This document shows, one piece after another, positions 9,603-19,325 of a DNA stretch of 64,000 nt. Origin of the DNA: an uncultured Fretibacterium sp. (lineage in GTDB: Bacteria; Synergistota; Synergistia; Synergistales; Aminobacteriaceae). Numbering within the stretch: position 1 is the stretch's first letter; each line of letters opens with the position of its first letter. The translations under genes were made by a program, and so were the position numbers. The notes under the pieces were generated by a model. That model had not been told where the DNA came from and made no database searches. It saw only the letters and a program-made list of their open reading frames with translations. Where the stretch lies: assembly GCA_946186205.1 (NCBI GenBank), contig CAMHMH010000002.1, forward strand, positions 186,001 through 250,000, read 5' to 3'.

Positions 9603-9878
9603 ATGAGGCTGGATAAATATCTGAAGCTGGCAAGGCTGGTAAAGCGACGGACAGTAGCGCAGGAAATGATAGACTTAAAGGCAGTGCGGATAAATGGCCG
9701 AGAGTGCAAGCCGTCAAGTGAAGTTCGTGAAGGGGACGTGATAGAGATAGCGTACATAAACCGTGTGCTGAAAGTGAAAGTGCTTTGTGCTGACGAGGCA
9801 GTATTGAAGCGTCCAAAGGTAATATCATGGGAGCAGTTAGAAGAAAGACAGGTAAGACCCGACGAAAGACCGTTTTAA
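9603..9878 (+). CDS. rqcP: S4-domain RNA-binding protein, RqcP/YabO-like
   Basis: A 91-residue protein that is almost entirely one S4 domain: it starts MRLDKYLKLARLVKRRTVA and continues with AVRINGRECKPSSEVREGD, the pattern of RqcP (YabO) and of the related heat-shock protein Hsp15. RqcP acts with RqcH on stalled 50S subunits to add C-terminal tails, so a role in ribosome rescue is expected; Hsp15-like function is the alternative. A strong AGGAGGAAG site precedes the ATG. It is divergent from the toxin-antitoxin pair and lies 65 bases upstream of eno. Confidence 0.8.
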   Translation: MRLDKYLKLARLVKRRTVAQEMIDLKAVRINGRECKPSSEVREGDVIEIAYINRVLKVKVLCADEAVLKRPKVISWEQLEERQVRPDERPF

Positions 9879-9896
9879 TTTTCCGCTTTGCCATTT

Positions 9897-9902
9897 ATAA
9901 TT
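9897..9902 (+). promoter_or_regulatory. Candidate -10 box upstream of eno
   Basis: TATAAT at 9897-9902 lies 41 bases before the eno start. The -35 position holds only a T-rich stretch at the end of rqcP, so support is moderate. Confidence 0.35.
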
Positions 9903-9904
9903 AG

Positions 9905-11236
<1,332 letters not shown>

Positions 11237-11245
11237 GGTATCATC

Positions 11246-11668
11246 ATGGCATTTGTAGACCCTGAAACAATACTTGAGCAGGTAGTACTCAAGCGCAAAA
11301 TCACGACCAAAAACGCCCCTGCGGCAATCGGACCATATTCACAGGCAATACAGGCGGGGGATATGCTTTTTGTCTCAGGACAGATCCCCGTAGATCCTGC
11401 AACAGGTGAAATCCCTGCAACAGTCTCACTTCAGGCAAAACGCTCACTTGAGAACCTGAAAGCTATTGTTGAGGCATCTGGCTACAGGCTCACGGACGTA
11501 GTGAAGACGACAGTATTTGCGGCGGATATAGCAGATTTCGCGGAAGTCAACGGAGTGTACGCTGAATATTTCCCGAACAACGCCCCGGCAAGGTCATTCG
11601 TGGCTGTGAAGGATTTGCCCAAAGGCGTGAAGATTGAGATAGAAGCAATAGCGTGGCACAGGAAATAA
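11246..11668 (+). CDS. ridA: RidA family enamine/imine deaminase
   Basis: Hydrolyses reactive 2-aminoacrylate-type enamines released by PLP enzymes. The family core starts at about residue 17 (KITTKNAPAAIGPYSQA) and includes LFVSGQIPVDPATGEI, the conserved Arg in NNAPARSFVAV and the C-terminal EIEAIA. The first 16 residues are an extension not found in most RidA proteins; no internal start codon exists before the core, so the ATG at 11246 must be used. It follows eno by ten bases and is probably co-transcribed. Confidence 0.9.
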   Translation: MAFVDPETILEQVVLKRKITTKNAPAAIGPYSQAIQAGDMLFVSGQIPVDPATGEIPATVSLQAKRSLENLKAIVEASGYRLTDVVKTTVFAADIADFAEVNGVYAEYFPNNAPARSFVAVKDLPKGVKIEIEAIAWHRK

Positions 11669-11692
11669 ATATTTGGAGGTAATTTTTTCGAC

Positions 11693-12082
11693 ATGGCAGA
11701 ATCGACAACAGCAGTAAACCCGTGCGGAGGCAGTGCGCCTTCAACGGGCGGGGCTGGCGGTGCAGAAGGAGGAGCGGCACAGCAGGGCGGATTGATGGGT
11801 ATGTTATTCCCTCTTGCGATATTTGTGCTGATATTCTACTTCTTTATCATCCGGCCTCAGAAGAAGCGCGACAAACAGCAGAAAAATATGATTGACAGCA
11901 TAGCGCGTGGAGACCAGATAATAACAATCGGCGGCTTCTATGGCACAGTCCGTGAAGTCCGTGATGATTCATTCCAGATTGAAATTGCTGAAGGAGTCCG
12001 CGTAACAATCCTGAAGTCAGCCGTTCAGGGCAAACGCTCATCATCAGCAGTGAACACAGCAAAAACGGAGGCAGCATCTTAA
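11693..12082 (+). CDS. yajC: Preprotein translocase accessory subunit YajC
   Basis: Small membrane protein of the holo-translocon with SecDF. The 129-residue product has a long Gly/Ala-rich N-terminus, one transmembrane helix (about residues 36-54), the signature FIIRPQKKRDKQQK and a cytoplasmic beta domain containing GDQIITIGGFYGTV. A TTGGAGGT site lies 12 bases upstream. Its stop shares one base with the secD start (TAATG), so yajC-secD-secF is one coupled unit. Confidence 0.94.
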   Translation: MAESTTAVNPCGGSAPSTGGAGGAEGGAAQQGGLMGMLFPLAIFVLIFYFFIIRPQKKRDKQQKNMIDSIARGDQIITIGGFYGTVREVRDDSFQIEIAEGVRVTILKSAVQGKRSSSAVNTAKTEAAS

Positions 12083-13470
12083 TGAACCGCACCGACAGAT
12101 TACGCCTCTGGCTAGTGTTAATCGTTGTTGCCGGGGCGGCATGTTTTGCTTACTTCAACAGGGACGGACTTAACTTAGGTCTTGACCTTAGAGGAGGAGC
12201 GCACATAGTCTTGCAGGCAAAAGGGACACCCGAAAATCCACTCGGTAATGACAGCATAGACAGATTATTAGCCGTATTGCGTAACAGAATAGACCAGTAC
12301 GGAGTAGCCGAGCCGATAATCCAGAAGTCTGGCAATGACCGAATAATAGTAGACTTGCCCGGCATACAGGATCCCGCCGCGGCACTTGAGCTTATCGGGA
12401 GAACGGCACAGCTTGATTTCCGCGAGGTTATAGACTCAACGGGCACACCACCTCCCGCGCCAGTTCGGAGCAATTACGACAGCGATATACAGTTTGTACA
12501 GGCTCAAGAGAGATGGCAGAAAGCAATAGACCAGCTGAGCAACTCAAGCGCAGATTTCCATGTGCGTGCAAAGAACACCGTCGGATCAATCGTAGCACCA
12601 GCAGAGGAAGCCGGAAGATTTTACCTTTTAGGGCCGGTGCTTTTATCGGGCAAAGATTTGGTGAATGCCCAAGTCAACCCCGACAGTTTAGGCCGTCTCG
12701 GTGTCTCACTCGAATTTAACGACAACGGCGCAAAGCTCTTTGAGGAAGCAACAGCGCGACTCGTGGGGAAGCAGATAGCAATAGTACTTGATGATGTTGT
12801 AATCTCCGCTCCAGTAGTGCAGGACAGAATAGCCGGAGGACATGCACAGATTACGGGGCGTTTCTCAGCTGATGAGGCTGGGCGGCTCGCAATAATGCTC
12901 AAGGCTGGTGCGCTTCCTGTAGCAGTAGAGATTGCCGAAAACAGGTCAGTAGGTCCGAGCTTGGGAGCTGACTCAGTGCGTCAGGGGCTTGAAGCTGGCT
13001 TGTTCGGTGCTGGAATGGTGCTTGTGTTCATGCTCATCTATTATCAGTTCAGGGGGCTTGCGGCAGATTTCGCGCTTGCTGTTACGGTGCTGTTGATATT
13101 CGCCGGGCTGATTGCGTTTAATGCGACTCTGACATTGCCGGGCATAGCGGGAATCATTCTGACGCTGGGAATGGCTGTTGACGGAAATGTCTTGATATAT
13201 GAGCGTGTGAAAGAGGAGCAGAAATCAGGCAAGACTCCAATGGCCGCGCTTGATGCAGGATTCCGCAAAGCACTAGTAACAATCCTCGACTCAAACATAA
13301 CGACACTTATTGCGGCGTTGGTGCTGTTCTATTTCGGTTCAGGCTCAGTGCGGGGATTTGGCGTAACTCTGTCAGTCGGACTTGTAGCGAGCGTTTTTGC
13401 TAACATTGTCGTAACGCGGGCTATATTGCAGTTGTTCGTAAAGCGCGGAAAGGAGATCGTGAGGAAATGA
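12082..13470 (+). CDS. secD: Protein translocase subunit SecD
   Basis: Uses the proton or sodium gradient to complete protein export at SecYEG. The 462-residue product shows an N-terminal membrane helix, the D1 motif LNLGLDLRGGAHIVL, a periplasmic P1 domain (about 40-270), and five C-terminal helices including the D5-type motif LGMAVDGNVLIYER and GFGVTLSVGLVAS. It is of the shorter SecD class. Organisation yajC-secD-secF is standard; the stop overlaps secF by ATGA. Confidence 0.95.
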   Translation: MNRTDRLRLWLVLIVVAGAACFAYFNRDGLNLGLDLRGGAHIVLQAKGTPENPLGNDSIDRLLAVLRNRIDQYGVAEPIIQKSGNDRIIVDLPGIQDPAAALELIGRTAQLDFREVIDSTGTPPPAPVRSNYDSDIQFVQAQERWQKAIDQLSNSSADFHVRAKNTVGSIVAPAEEAGRFYLLGPVLLSGKDLVNAQVNPDSLGRLGVSLEFNDNGAKLFEEATARLVGKQIAIVLDDVVISAPVVQDRIAGGHAQITGRFSADEAGRLAIMLKAGALPVAVEIAENRSVGPSLGADSVRQGLEAGLFGAGMVLVFMLIYYQFRGLAADFALAVTVLLIFAGLIAFNATLTLPGIAGIILTLGMAVDGNVLIYERVKEEQKSGKTPMAALDAGFRKALVTILDSNITTLIAALVLFYFGSGSVRGFGVTLSVGLVASVFANIVVTRAILQLFVKRGKEIVRK

Positions 13471-14321
13471 GACAGATAGACTTCATGAAGCACAGAAAAT
13501 TAGCCCTCACAATTAGCCTTGTGCTTGTTCTCGCCAGCCTCGTATTATTGATGACAAAGGGACTGAATCTCGGAATAGATTTCACGGGAGGCAACGTGAT
13601 TCAGACGGAGTTCGAGACTCGCCCGGATATTGCTGATGTTCGCGGGGTCATTTCGTCAATCGTGGCAAAAGGAGCGATGATTCAGAATTTCGGCGAGAAA
13701 GGAATCATCATCCGCACAAACGAGGACACAGAAAAAAGCCGCGAGGATGTCATAAAGGCCATGACCGCGAAATATCCCGGAATGAAAGTTACGGGCTTTG
13801 AGAAAGTCGGCCCTGTTGTCGGAGGTGAATTGCGTCGTCAGGCTGTAATCGGCGTAACAATCGCGCTTGCTGCCATACTGATATATATTACGCTCCGTTT
13901 CCAGTTCCGTTTTGCTGTCGTGAGCGTTGTGCCTTTGGTGCATGATGTGATTATCGCTTTGGGTTTCTTCTCAATAACTCAGATGGAAATCGGATCGTCA
14001 TTCATTGCGGCAATACTTACGATTGTGGGATATTCTCTCAACAACACGATAATCATTCTTGACCGTGTGCGTGAAAACTGGGGGACTTTATCCCGCGAAG
14101 GCATCGTGAATCTCGTCAACAAATCTTTGAACCAGACATTAGCGCGAACAATCAACACGACGCTTACGACGTTATTCCCCGTTGTTGCTCTTTGCGTATG
14201 GGGAGGTCCGGTATTAATGGCGTTCAGCTATGCTATGTTAGTCGGAATGATCGCAGGCACGTGGAGTTCTATGATGATCGCAACAGGTCTTCTCTGTGAA
14301 TGGCAGGGAATGAAGAAATAA
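13467..14321 (+). CDS. secF: Protein translocase subunit SecF
   Basis: Partner of SecD in the RND-like export-assisting complex. The 284-residue product has six membrane helices, the periplasmic motif LNLGIDFTGGNVIQ and the helix-5 motif VGYSLNNTIIILDRVRE. The start is the ATG inside the ATGA overlap with secD. A strong terminator follows, ending the plus-strand block. Confidence 0.95.
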   Translation: MRQIDFMKHRKLALTISLVLVLASLVLLMTKGLNLGIDFTGGNVIQTEFETRPDIADVRGVISSIVAKGAMIQNFGEKGIIIRTNEDTEKSREDVIKAMTAKYPGMKVTGFEKVGPVVGGELRRQAVIGVTIALAAILIYITLRFQFRFAVVSVVPLVHDVIIALGFFSITQMEIGSSFIAAILTIVGYSLNNTIIILDRVRENWGTLSREGIVNLVNKSLNQTLARTINTTLTTLFPVVALCVWGGPVLMAFSYAMLVGMIAGTWSSMMIATGLLCEWQGMKK

Positions 14322-14335
14322 CTTAACGGATAAAA

Positions 14336-14379
14336 TTTTTCCCCCTTGTCGCAAAATGGCAGGGGGGAATTTTTTTTTG
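14336..14379 (+). terminator. Intrinsic terminator after secF
   Basis: TTCCCCCTTGTC and GCAGGGGGGAA form a GC-rich stem, followed by nine T residues. Confidence 0.88.
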
Positions 14380-14384
14380 AGCTG

Positions 14385-15296
14385 TTATTCTTTCGGGTGA
14401 AGTTCCTCGTTAAGCATGTCGATATTAATCTTCATCATCTTCATCATAGCCGCTAAGTTCCGCATGATGTTTACGGAGTTTCCCGCGTTCATCTGTATGA
14501 AGTCTTCAAACTCTGTTCGGCTTATCCTCAGCAGGAGCATATCACTGTAGGCCGTTACGGTGTAAATTCCGGGATTGTCAGAGAGCAGCGAATATTCACC
14601 GAAAGTTTTGCCCTCTTTGAGGCTGCCGAGCAAATATTCTTCATCAGTCCCGTGATTGATGGTGCAAATCGCGCGGCCTGAGATTATCTTGTACATGTCA
14701 TCGTTCGTTTCACCCTCGCGGATTATCACGGTGTCGGCGGGAATCTGTATGAATTTCGCCTGGCGCATAACAGTGTGCTTCATTTCCTCGCGCTTGAGGC
14801 TCTCGACGTTCTGTGCGGTCAGGTATTTTCCGAGCTGCATAACGATTGCTTTCTTCAGGAGGCCTTTCAGCATTACGGACTCTGTGAGTGAGAATATCAT
14901 GAATATCTTGCTGTCCTTAAGCACCGAGTCCAAGACCTTAGCAAAAACTTTCACGATTACGGGAATTTTCGCCGCTATCTGATCCGCATCATCAAAGACA
15001 AGCAGAACCCTTTCATTTTTTTCGGCAATGTACTTCAATGCGTCCTGCCAATATTGAAACGCAGGGTGCCTTTCATCGTTGTAATGATGGAGAACGCTCC
15101 ACGAGAAATGAGTCAGGTTAGCTTTTCCGTCACCGAAAACAGGAGAGAAGAATATAGCCGGCTTGTTCCTGCAAAATTCCTCAACGAGAGCCGTTTTTCC
15201 GATTCCCCGTCTTCCCTGCAACGCAAAAAACTTGAAGCCAGACTCCGAATATGCCCCCTCAAGCTGTGCAAGCTCAATTTCGCGCCCGATAAACAT
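14385..15296 (-). CDS. P-loop ATPase fused to a cyclic nucleotide-binding domain
   Basis: A 303-residue protein with two parts. Residues 1-150 form a P-loop NTPase of the archaeal-ATPase/STAND-like type: FIGREIELAQLE start, Walker A GRRGIGKTALVEEF, Walker B RVLLVFDDADQ. Residues about 165-290 form a CNMP/CAP-like beta roll: IREGETNDDMYKIISGRA, then GKTFGEYSLLSDNPG, the phosphate-binding-cassette position. The PBC lacks an obvious Arg for cAMP phosphate binding, so the ligand is open. It is the last gene of the signalling operon and overlaps the RsbW-like gene by one base (TAATG). The fusion suggests a sensor or switch controlled by a nucleotide and by ATP. Function not known. Confidence 0.7.
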   Translation of the reverse strand: MFIGREIELAQLEGAYSESGFKFFALQGRRGIGKTALVEEFCRNKPAIFFSPVFGDGKANLTHFSWSVLHHYNDERHPAFQYWQDALKYIAEKNERVLLVFDDADQIAAKIPVIVKVFAKVLDSVLKDSKIFMIFSLTESVMLKGLLKKAIVMQLGKYLTAQNVESLKREEMKHTVMRQAKFIQIPADTVIIREGETNDDMYKIISGRAICTINHGTDEEYLLGSLKEGKTFGEYSLLSDNPGIYTVTAYSDMLLLRISRTEFEDFIQMNAGNSVNIMRNLAAMMKMMKINIDMLNEELHPKE

Positions 15297-15694
15297 TAGG
15301 CATTAATCCTCTTGCGCATGGTAAAAATGTTGCAGCCTCCGCTGTAGTTGTAGCTCACGCTGTCCATTGTCTTTTTGACGATGTACACACCGAGTCCGCC
15401 TATGTCGCGCTCCTCAGCAGGAAGCGTAATATCAGGGTCAGGCTTTTCGAGGGGGTTATACGGCCGTCCGCTGTCGGTGAATGTGATTTCGGCCATGCCG
15501 TCAGATTCGCTGATGGTTATTGTTGCCTTCTCTGAGCCGGAATAATGCGCGATGTTCACAAAAATTTCTTCCGCCGCAACGTTGATTTGAGTCATGATCT
15601 TCATAGGGCATTCGTGCTCTTCAAGAAATGCGTCAATGAAATCAATCACTTCATCAAGTTGTGCTATGCTGGCTTCTGTAGTAAGTTCCTTCAA
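15296..15694 (-). CDS. RsbW-like serine kinase / anti-sigma factor (HATPase)
   Basis: A 132-residue GHKL ATPase of the anti-sigma kinase type. The N box is visible as NVAAEEIFVNIAHYSG, the G1 box as TFTDSGRPYNPLE, and the G2 box as DIGGLGVYIVKK. In known systems such a protein phosphorylates a STAS antagonist and inhibits a sigma factor or another partner. Here the STAS gene is at the head of the same operon and two phosphatases lie directly upstream, but no sigma factor gene is nearby. Four bases separate it from the phosphatase gene. Confidence 0.85.
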   Translation of the reverse strand: MKELTTEASIAQLDEVIDFIDAFLEEHECPMKIMTQINVAAEEIFVNIAHYSGSEKATITISESDGMAEITFTDSGRPYNPLEKPDPDITLPAEERDIGGLGVYIVKKTMDSVSYNYSGGCNIFTMRKRINA

Positions 15695-15697
15695 GTG

Positions 15698-17308
15698 TCA
15701 TTCTCCCTTTCCGTAATATTTCAGCGCGAGCATTGTCATATCGTCAAACTGTGGTGCTTCACCCGTGAAATCATTTACTGACTTTGTTACGGCCTGCAAA
15801 ATTTCTTCTGCTGACATTCCTTCTGTCTTGTTCAGCGCGTCAATCATTCTTTCAGTCCCGTAAAGCTCATCATGTGAGTCAGTTGCTTCTGCGACTCCGT
15901 CCGTGTAAAGGTACAGAATATCGCCGGGATTCAGCGTAATCTCTGAGGGCTTGAAGCGCAGACCTTCCATTGTGGCAACTGCCGGGCTTTGTTTCGTCCT
16001 GAACAGTGTATAGCCTTCATTCGTACGATACACAGCAGGGTATTCATGGCCGGCATTTGAGGCTGTGACTCTTCCTGTCGATAGCTCAAGAATCCCAAGC
16101 CACACCGTAACAAACAAATCCGCGTCGTTCCGTTCACAGAGCTGGTTATTCACGTCAGCAAGAATCTCTGAAGGAGTTCCGCCCATCTGTGTGCGAGTCC
16201 TGATTAACGCTTTCGATATTGCCATGAACAAAGCAGCAGGGACTCCTTTCCCGGAAACATCAGCCATCACTAGCGCAATATGATCATCATCAACCATAAA
16301 GAAGTCGTAGAAATCTCCGCCAACCTCCTTTGCGGGATTCATTGTCGCGGAAATCTCAAACTCTTTTCTCACAGGAAACTCACGCGGTAACATGCTTAAC
16401 TGAATCTGAGCGGCTATGCTGAGTTCGGCCTTGATTTGTTCCTTCTCCTTTGTGATTCGGGTTATGCTGTCTATGTAGGTGAGAACCTGCGACTCCATTG
16501 CGTCAACTGTCTTTGCGAGCTGCCCGATTTCGTTCTTTGCGGTTATGTTATGTCCGAGAGGAGACTCAGGCTCTGTATGCTGGCCCGCGAATCTCATGGC
16601 CTCAGCCGCGATTTTCTTCAGAGGGACAATCAGCACACGGCCGAGATACACTCCGTAAACCACAAGAATCAACCCGACAATCACAGCCGCCGCAAACGCA
16701 ACATGCCTCACGTAGGACTTGCGGTAAAAGTTGAGACGTTCCATTTGACGCTGTACGCACAATATCCAGTCGACAGCCCCGGATTTTTTCGTCCTGACTG
16801 GAATCATTACGGTGATGTGATGCCCTGTCTCACTGTCGCCCTTGTCGCGGAAAATTGTTGCCTTGTTCATTCCGTTCTCGCAGATTTCCTTGTAGGCACG
16901 GCGGTATTCCTCGCTTGAAGTTTTGCGAACGTAGCCGCTTGGGTAACGGTCATAATTTGCGGAGCTGTTCATTACGCTGATGAAAAATTCTATGTGGTTG
17001 TAGTCTTTCTTGTCGGGGCGTATCAGGTAAATGAATGTAGCGTCCTGAGTGTTTGCGAGGCGTTCCCATTCGTCATTCAGCATCTTGAAGCGCATACGGT
17101 ATTCAGCTCCGGCAGACTCTCCCGTAATAAGCTCATGAGGAATCATTGTCGCTGCTGTCCGGGCTGTGTTGTACGCGCAGTCCTCGTACTGGGTCGACAC
17201 TGACAGCGTGAACTCGTCATAGCCTTTCACGCACACAAAGACCGCAAGAAGGGCAATAACGCAGACAAATACGGCTACAATCTGGACGGCAATATTATTC
17301 CTCAGCAT
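15698..17308 (-). CDS. Membrane sensor with HAMP and SpoIIE/RsbU-type phosphatase domain (1)
   Basis: A 536-residue sensor phosphatase. It has a membrane helix at about 8-28, an extracytoplasmic region (about 30-205) with no family I recognise, a second helix (about 206-228), a HAMP linker and coiled coil (about 230-305), then a PP2C-type SpoIIE domain (about 315-535). Metal-binding motifs of the phosphatase are present: AKEVGGDFYDFF, MADVSGKGVPAALFM, YTDGVAEATD and APQFDDMTML. It should dephosphorylate the STAS antagonist. Its catalytic domain is roughly four-fifths identical to that of the next gene upstream, while the sensor parts differ fully. It overlaps that gene by seven bases. Confidence 0.88.
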   Translation of the reverse strand: MLRNNIAVQIVAVFVCVIALLAVFVCVKGYDEFTLSVSTQYEDCAYNTARTAATMIPHELITGESAGAEYRMRFKMLNDEWERLANTQDATFIYLIRPDKKDYNHIEFFISVMNSSANYDRYPSGYVRKTSSEEYRRAYKEICENGMNKATIFRDKGDSETGHHITVMIPVRTKKSGAVDWILCVQRQMERLNFYRKSYVRHVAFAAAVIVGLILVVYGVYLGRVLIVPLKKIAAEAMRFAGQHTEPESPLGHNITAKNEIGQLAKTVDAMESQVLTYIDSITRITKEKEQIKAELSIAAQIQLSMLPREFPVRKEFEISATMNPAKEVGGDFYDFFMVDDDHIALVMADVSGKGVPAALFMAISKALIRTRTQMGGTPSEILADVNNQLCERNDADLFVTVWLGILELSTGRVTASNAGHEYPAVYRTNEGYTLFRTKQSPAVATMEGLRFKPSEITLNPGDILYLYTDGVAEATDSHDELYGTERMIDALNKTEGMSAEEILQAVTKSVNDFTGEAPQFDDMTMLALKYYGKGE

Positions 17309-19314
17309 TTTCCGTAATACTTCAATGACAGCATAGTGATGTCGTCAAACTGAGGAGCTTCCCCCGTGAAATCGTCGACGGATTTCTTCATAGTCCGCAA
17401 AATTTCTTCAACGCTCATCCCGTCAGTGTGATTCAGAGCGTCAAGCATTCTTTCAGTCCCGTAAAGTTCCTCGCTGCTGTTCGTGGCCTCTGCTACTCCG
17501 TCCGTGTAAAGGTACAAATCATCGCCGGGGTTGAGCGTGAACTCTGAGGCTTTGAATCTCAATCCCTCCATTGTTGCGACGGCGGGACTTTGCTTTGTCT
17601 TGAAGAGGGTATAGCCTTCACCGGGGCGATATATAGCGGGGTATTCGTGTCCTGCGTTCGATGCTGTAACATGGCCGGTTGATATTTCGAGAATGCCAAG
17701 CCAGACCGTAACGAACAATTCCGCCTCGTTGCCCTCGCAAAGCTGGTTGTTCACGTCAGCAAGAATCTCTGAAGGTGTTCCGCCCATTTGAGCGCGGTTC
17801 TTTATGAGCGTCTTTGCTATGACCATGAACAAGGCCGCGGGGACTCCTTTGCCGGAAACATCAGCCATAACCATAGCTAAATGATCGTCATCAATCAGGA
17901 AGAAATCATAGAAATCACCGCCGACTTCTTTGGCCGGGTTCATTGTTGCGTAGATGTCAAATTCTTTTCGCTCCGGGAACGGGGGGAAAATTCTCGGAAG
18001 CATATCGGCTTGAATCTGAGTCGCGATGTTCAGCTCAGCTCCGATTCTTTCTTTCTCAGCTGTAACGGCTGCTAGGTTCTTCACGTATTCTTTGAGGGAC
18101 GCGGCCATGTCGTTGAAGGATTTCGCGAGGTCTCCGATTTCGTCATTTGTGCGAATTTCGGCGCGGTAATCGAGATTTCCTCCTGCGATTTTCTTCACGT
18201 CATCTTCGAGCGCGATAATAGGCTCTGTGAGTTTGTGCGACAATCTACGGGCGGCAACAACAGCAAGCAGCACGATAATCACGAACGCCCCAACGAATGA
18301 CAGTATCGTGAAAATGACTCTCTCATTCATGCTTCTTACGGGGTCAAGGATTACGCTTTCGGGAATGCTAGCGCACAACGTCCAGCCAGTACTCTTTATC
18401 GGCGTGTAAGCGTAATACACTCTGCTGTCTGAGAGTGATACTCCTGCTTTCCCGGCCATGATTGTACCCGCAAGACTCTTTGTTATCTCGGAGATCATCT
18501 GAGAGCCTCCGCCGGGGGTTATGATTTTTCCGGTTTTGTCAGCAAGGAAAGTGTAAGAGTCTTTTCCCAAGTCAACATTAACGATTGAGTTATAGAGATT
18601 CCCTATCAGCATATCCATTGCGACAACGCCCGCGAATTTCCCCTCAGCGTTATAGAACGGAGCAGCGCACGTTATCATCAATCCTCTGTTGTAACTGTCT
18701 GAATATATATCGGTGAATATGACTCCGCCTTTCTCTTTTGCTTCTTTGTACCAAGGGCGGGACTTGAAATTGTAATAGTACTCAGTGTTTCCTTCTTCCG
18801 GCAATGCTTCGAGGGAGTTCACTCCGTAACTTATCATGAAACCCGACTCCGCAGCAGCGTAAACTACAAAGAGATTCCCGTTGTACGATTCCATGACTGG
18901 AGCCCATATCTGTTTGAGGTTGCCGAATAATTTTATTTCGTCCATAACGCTGTTCACGTCAACACTTTGATTCAACAGTGAACGCTGAATTACGGTCTGT
19001 CCTTCTGTTTCACGCCTGCAAGGTAAAACTTCATTGGGAACATAATTCTGCGGGTTAGTGTAAAGCTCGTGAATGTACTGCGAAAAGTTAATGATATGTC
19101 CTGCGTCGCGCCCTAATTCCGAGTCTGCAAAGTCTGATTTTGCCTCGATGATTGCCTTAAGGTCATTTTCCATTTGGCTTATGAGGGCTGACTCGCTGTC
19201 TTCCTGAATGCGCCTCATTCCGAGAATGCCTACAGTACCCGTAATTATCAGTGCTATCACGGAGATGTACAGAACGATAGCCTGAACCTTTTTTCTTATT
19301 GTTGACTTGCGCAT
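17302..19314 (-). CDS. Membrane sensor (dCache-like) with HAMP and SpoIIE-type phosphatase domain (2)
   Basis: A 670-residue sensor phosphatase. N-terminal helix (about 14-34), a large extracytoplasmic double-Cache-like domain (about 40-345) with typical stretches KSRPWYKEAKEKGGVIFTD and GVVAMDMLIGNLY, a second helix (about 346-368), HAMP with DEIGDLAKSFNDMA, a coiled coil, and the PP2C-type phosphatase (about 450-668) with AKEVGGDFYDFF, MADVSGKGVPAALFM and QFDDITMLSL. dCache domains bind small molecules such as amino acids and carboxylates. Together with the neighbouring phosphatase it gives the module two separate inputs to one antagonist. Confidence 0.88.
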   Translation of the reverse strand: MRKSTIRKKVQAIVLYISVIALIITGTVGILGMRRIQEDSESALISQMENDLKAIIEAKSDFADSELGRDAGHIINFSQYIHELYTNPQNYVPNEVLPCRRETEGQTVIQRSLLNQSVDVNSVMDEIKLFGNLKQIWAPVMESYNGNLFVVYAAAESGFMISYGVNSLEALPEEGNTEYYYNFKSRPWYKEAKEKGGVIFTDIYSDSYNRGLMITCAAPFYNAEGKFAGVVAMDMLIGNLYNSIVNVDLGKDSYTFLADKTGKIITPGGGSQMISEITKSLAGTIMAGKAGVSLSDSRVYYAYTPIKSTGWTLCASIPESVILDPVRSMNERVIFTILSFVGAFVIIVLLAVVAARRLSHKLTEPIIALEDDVKKIAGGNLDYRAEIRTNDEIGDLAKSFNDMAASLKEYVKNLAAVTAEKERIGAELNIATQIQADMLPRIFPPFPERKEFDIYATMNPAKEVGGDFYDFFLIDDDHLAMVMADVSGKGVPAALFMVIAKTLIKNRAQMGGTPSEILADVNNQLCEGNEAELFVTVWLGILEISTGHVTASNAGHEYPAIYRPGEGYTLFKTKQSPAVATMEGLRFKASEFTLNPGDDLYLYTDGVAEATNSSEELYGTERMLDALNHTDGMSVEEILRTMKKSVDDFTGEAPQFDDITMLSLKYYGKC

Positions 19315-19325
19315 GTTAAATCCTC

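Noticed and set aside
16436-16918. 160-codon open frame on plus, antisense to the first phosphatase
   Set aside because: The sense gene has full domain support; no start context or motif in the antisense frame.
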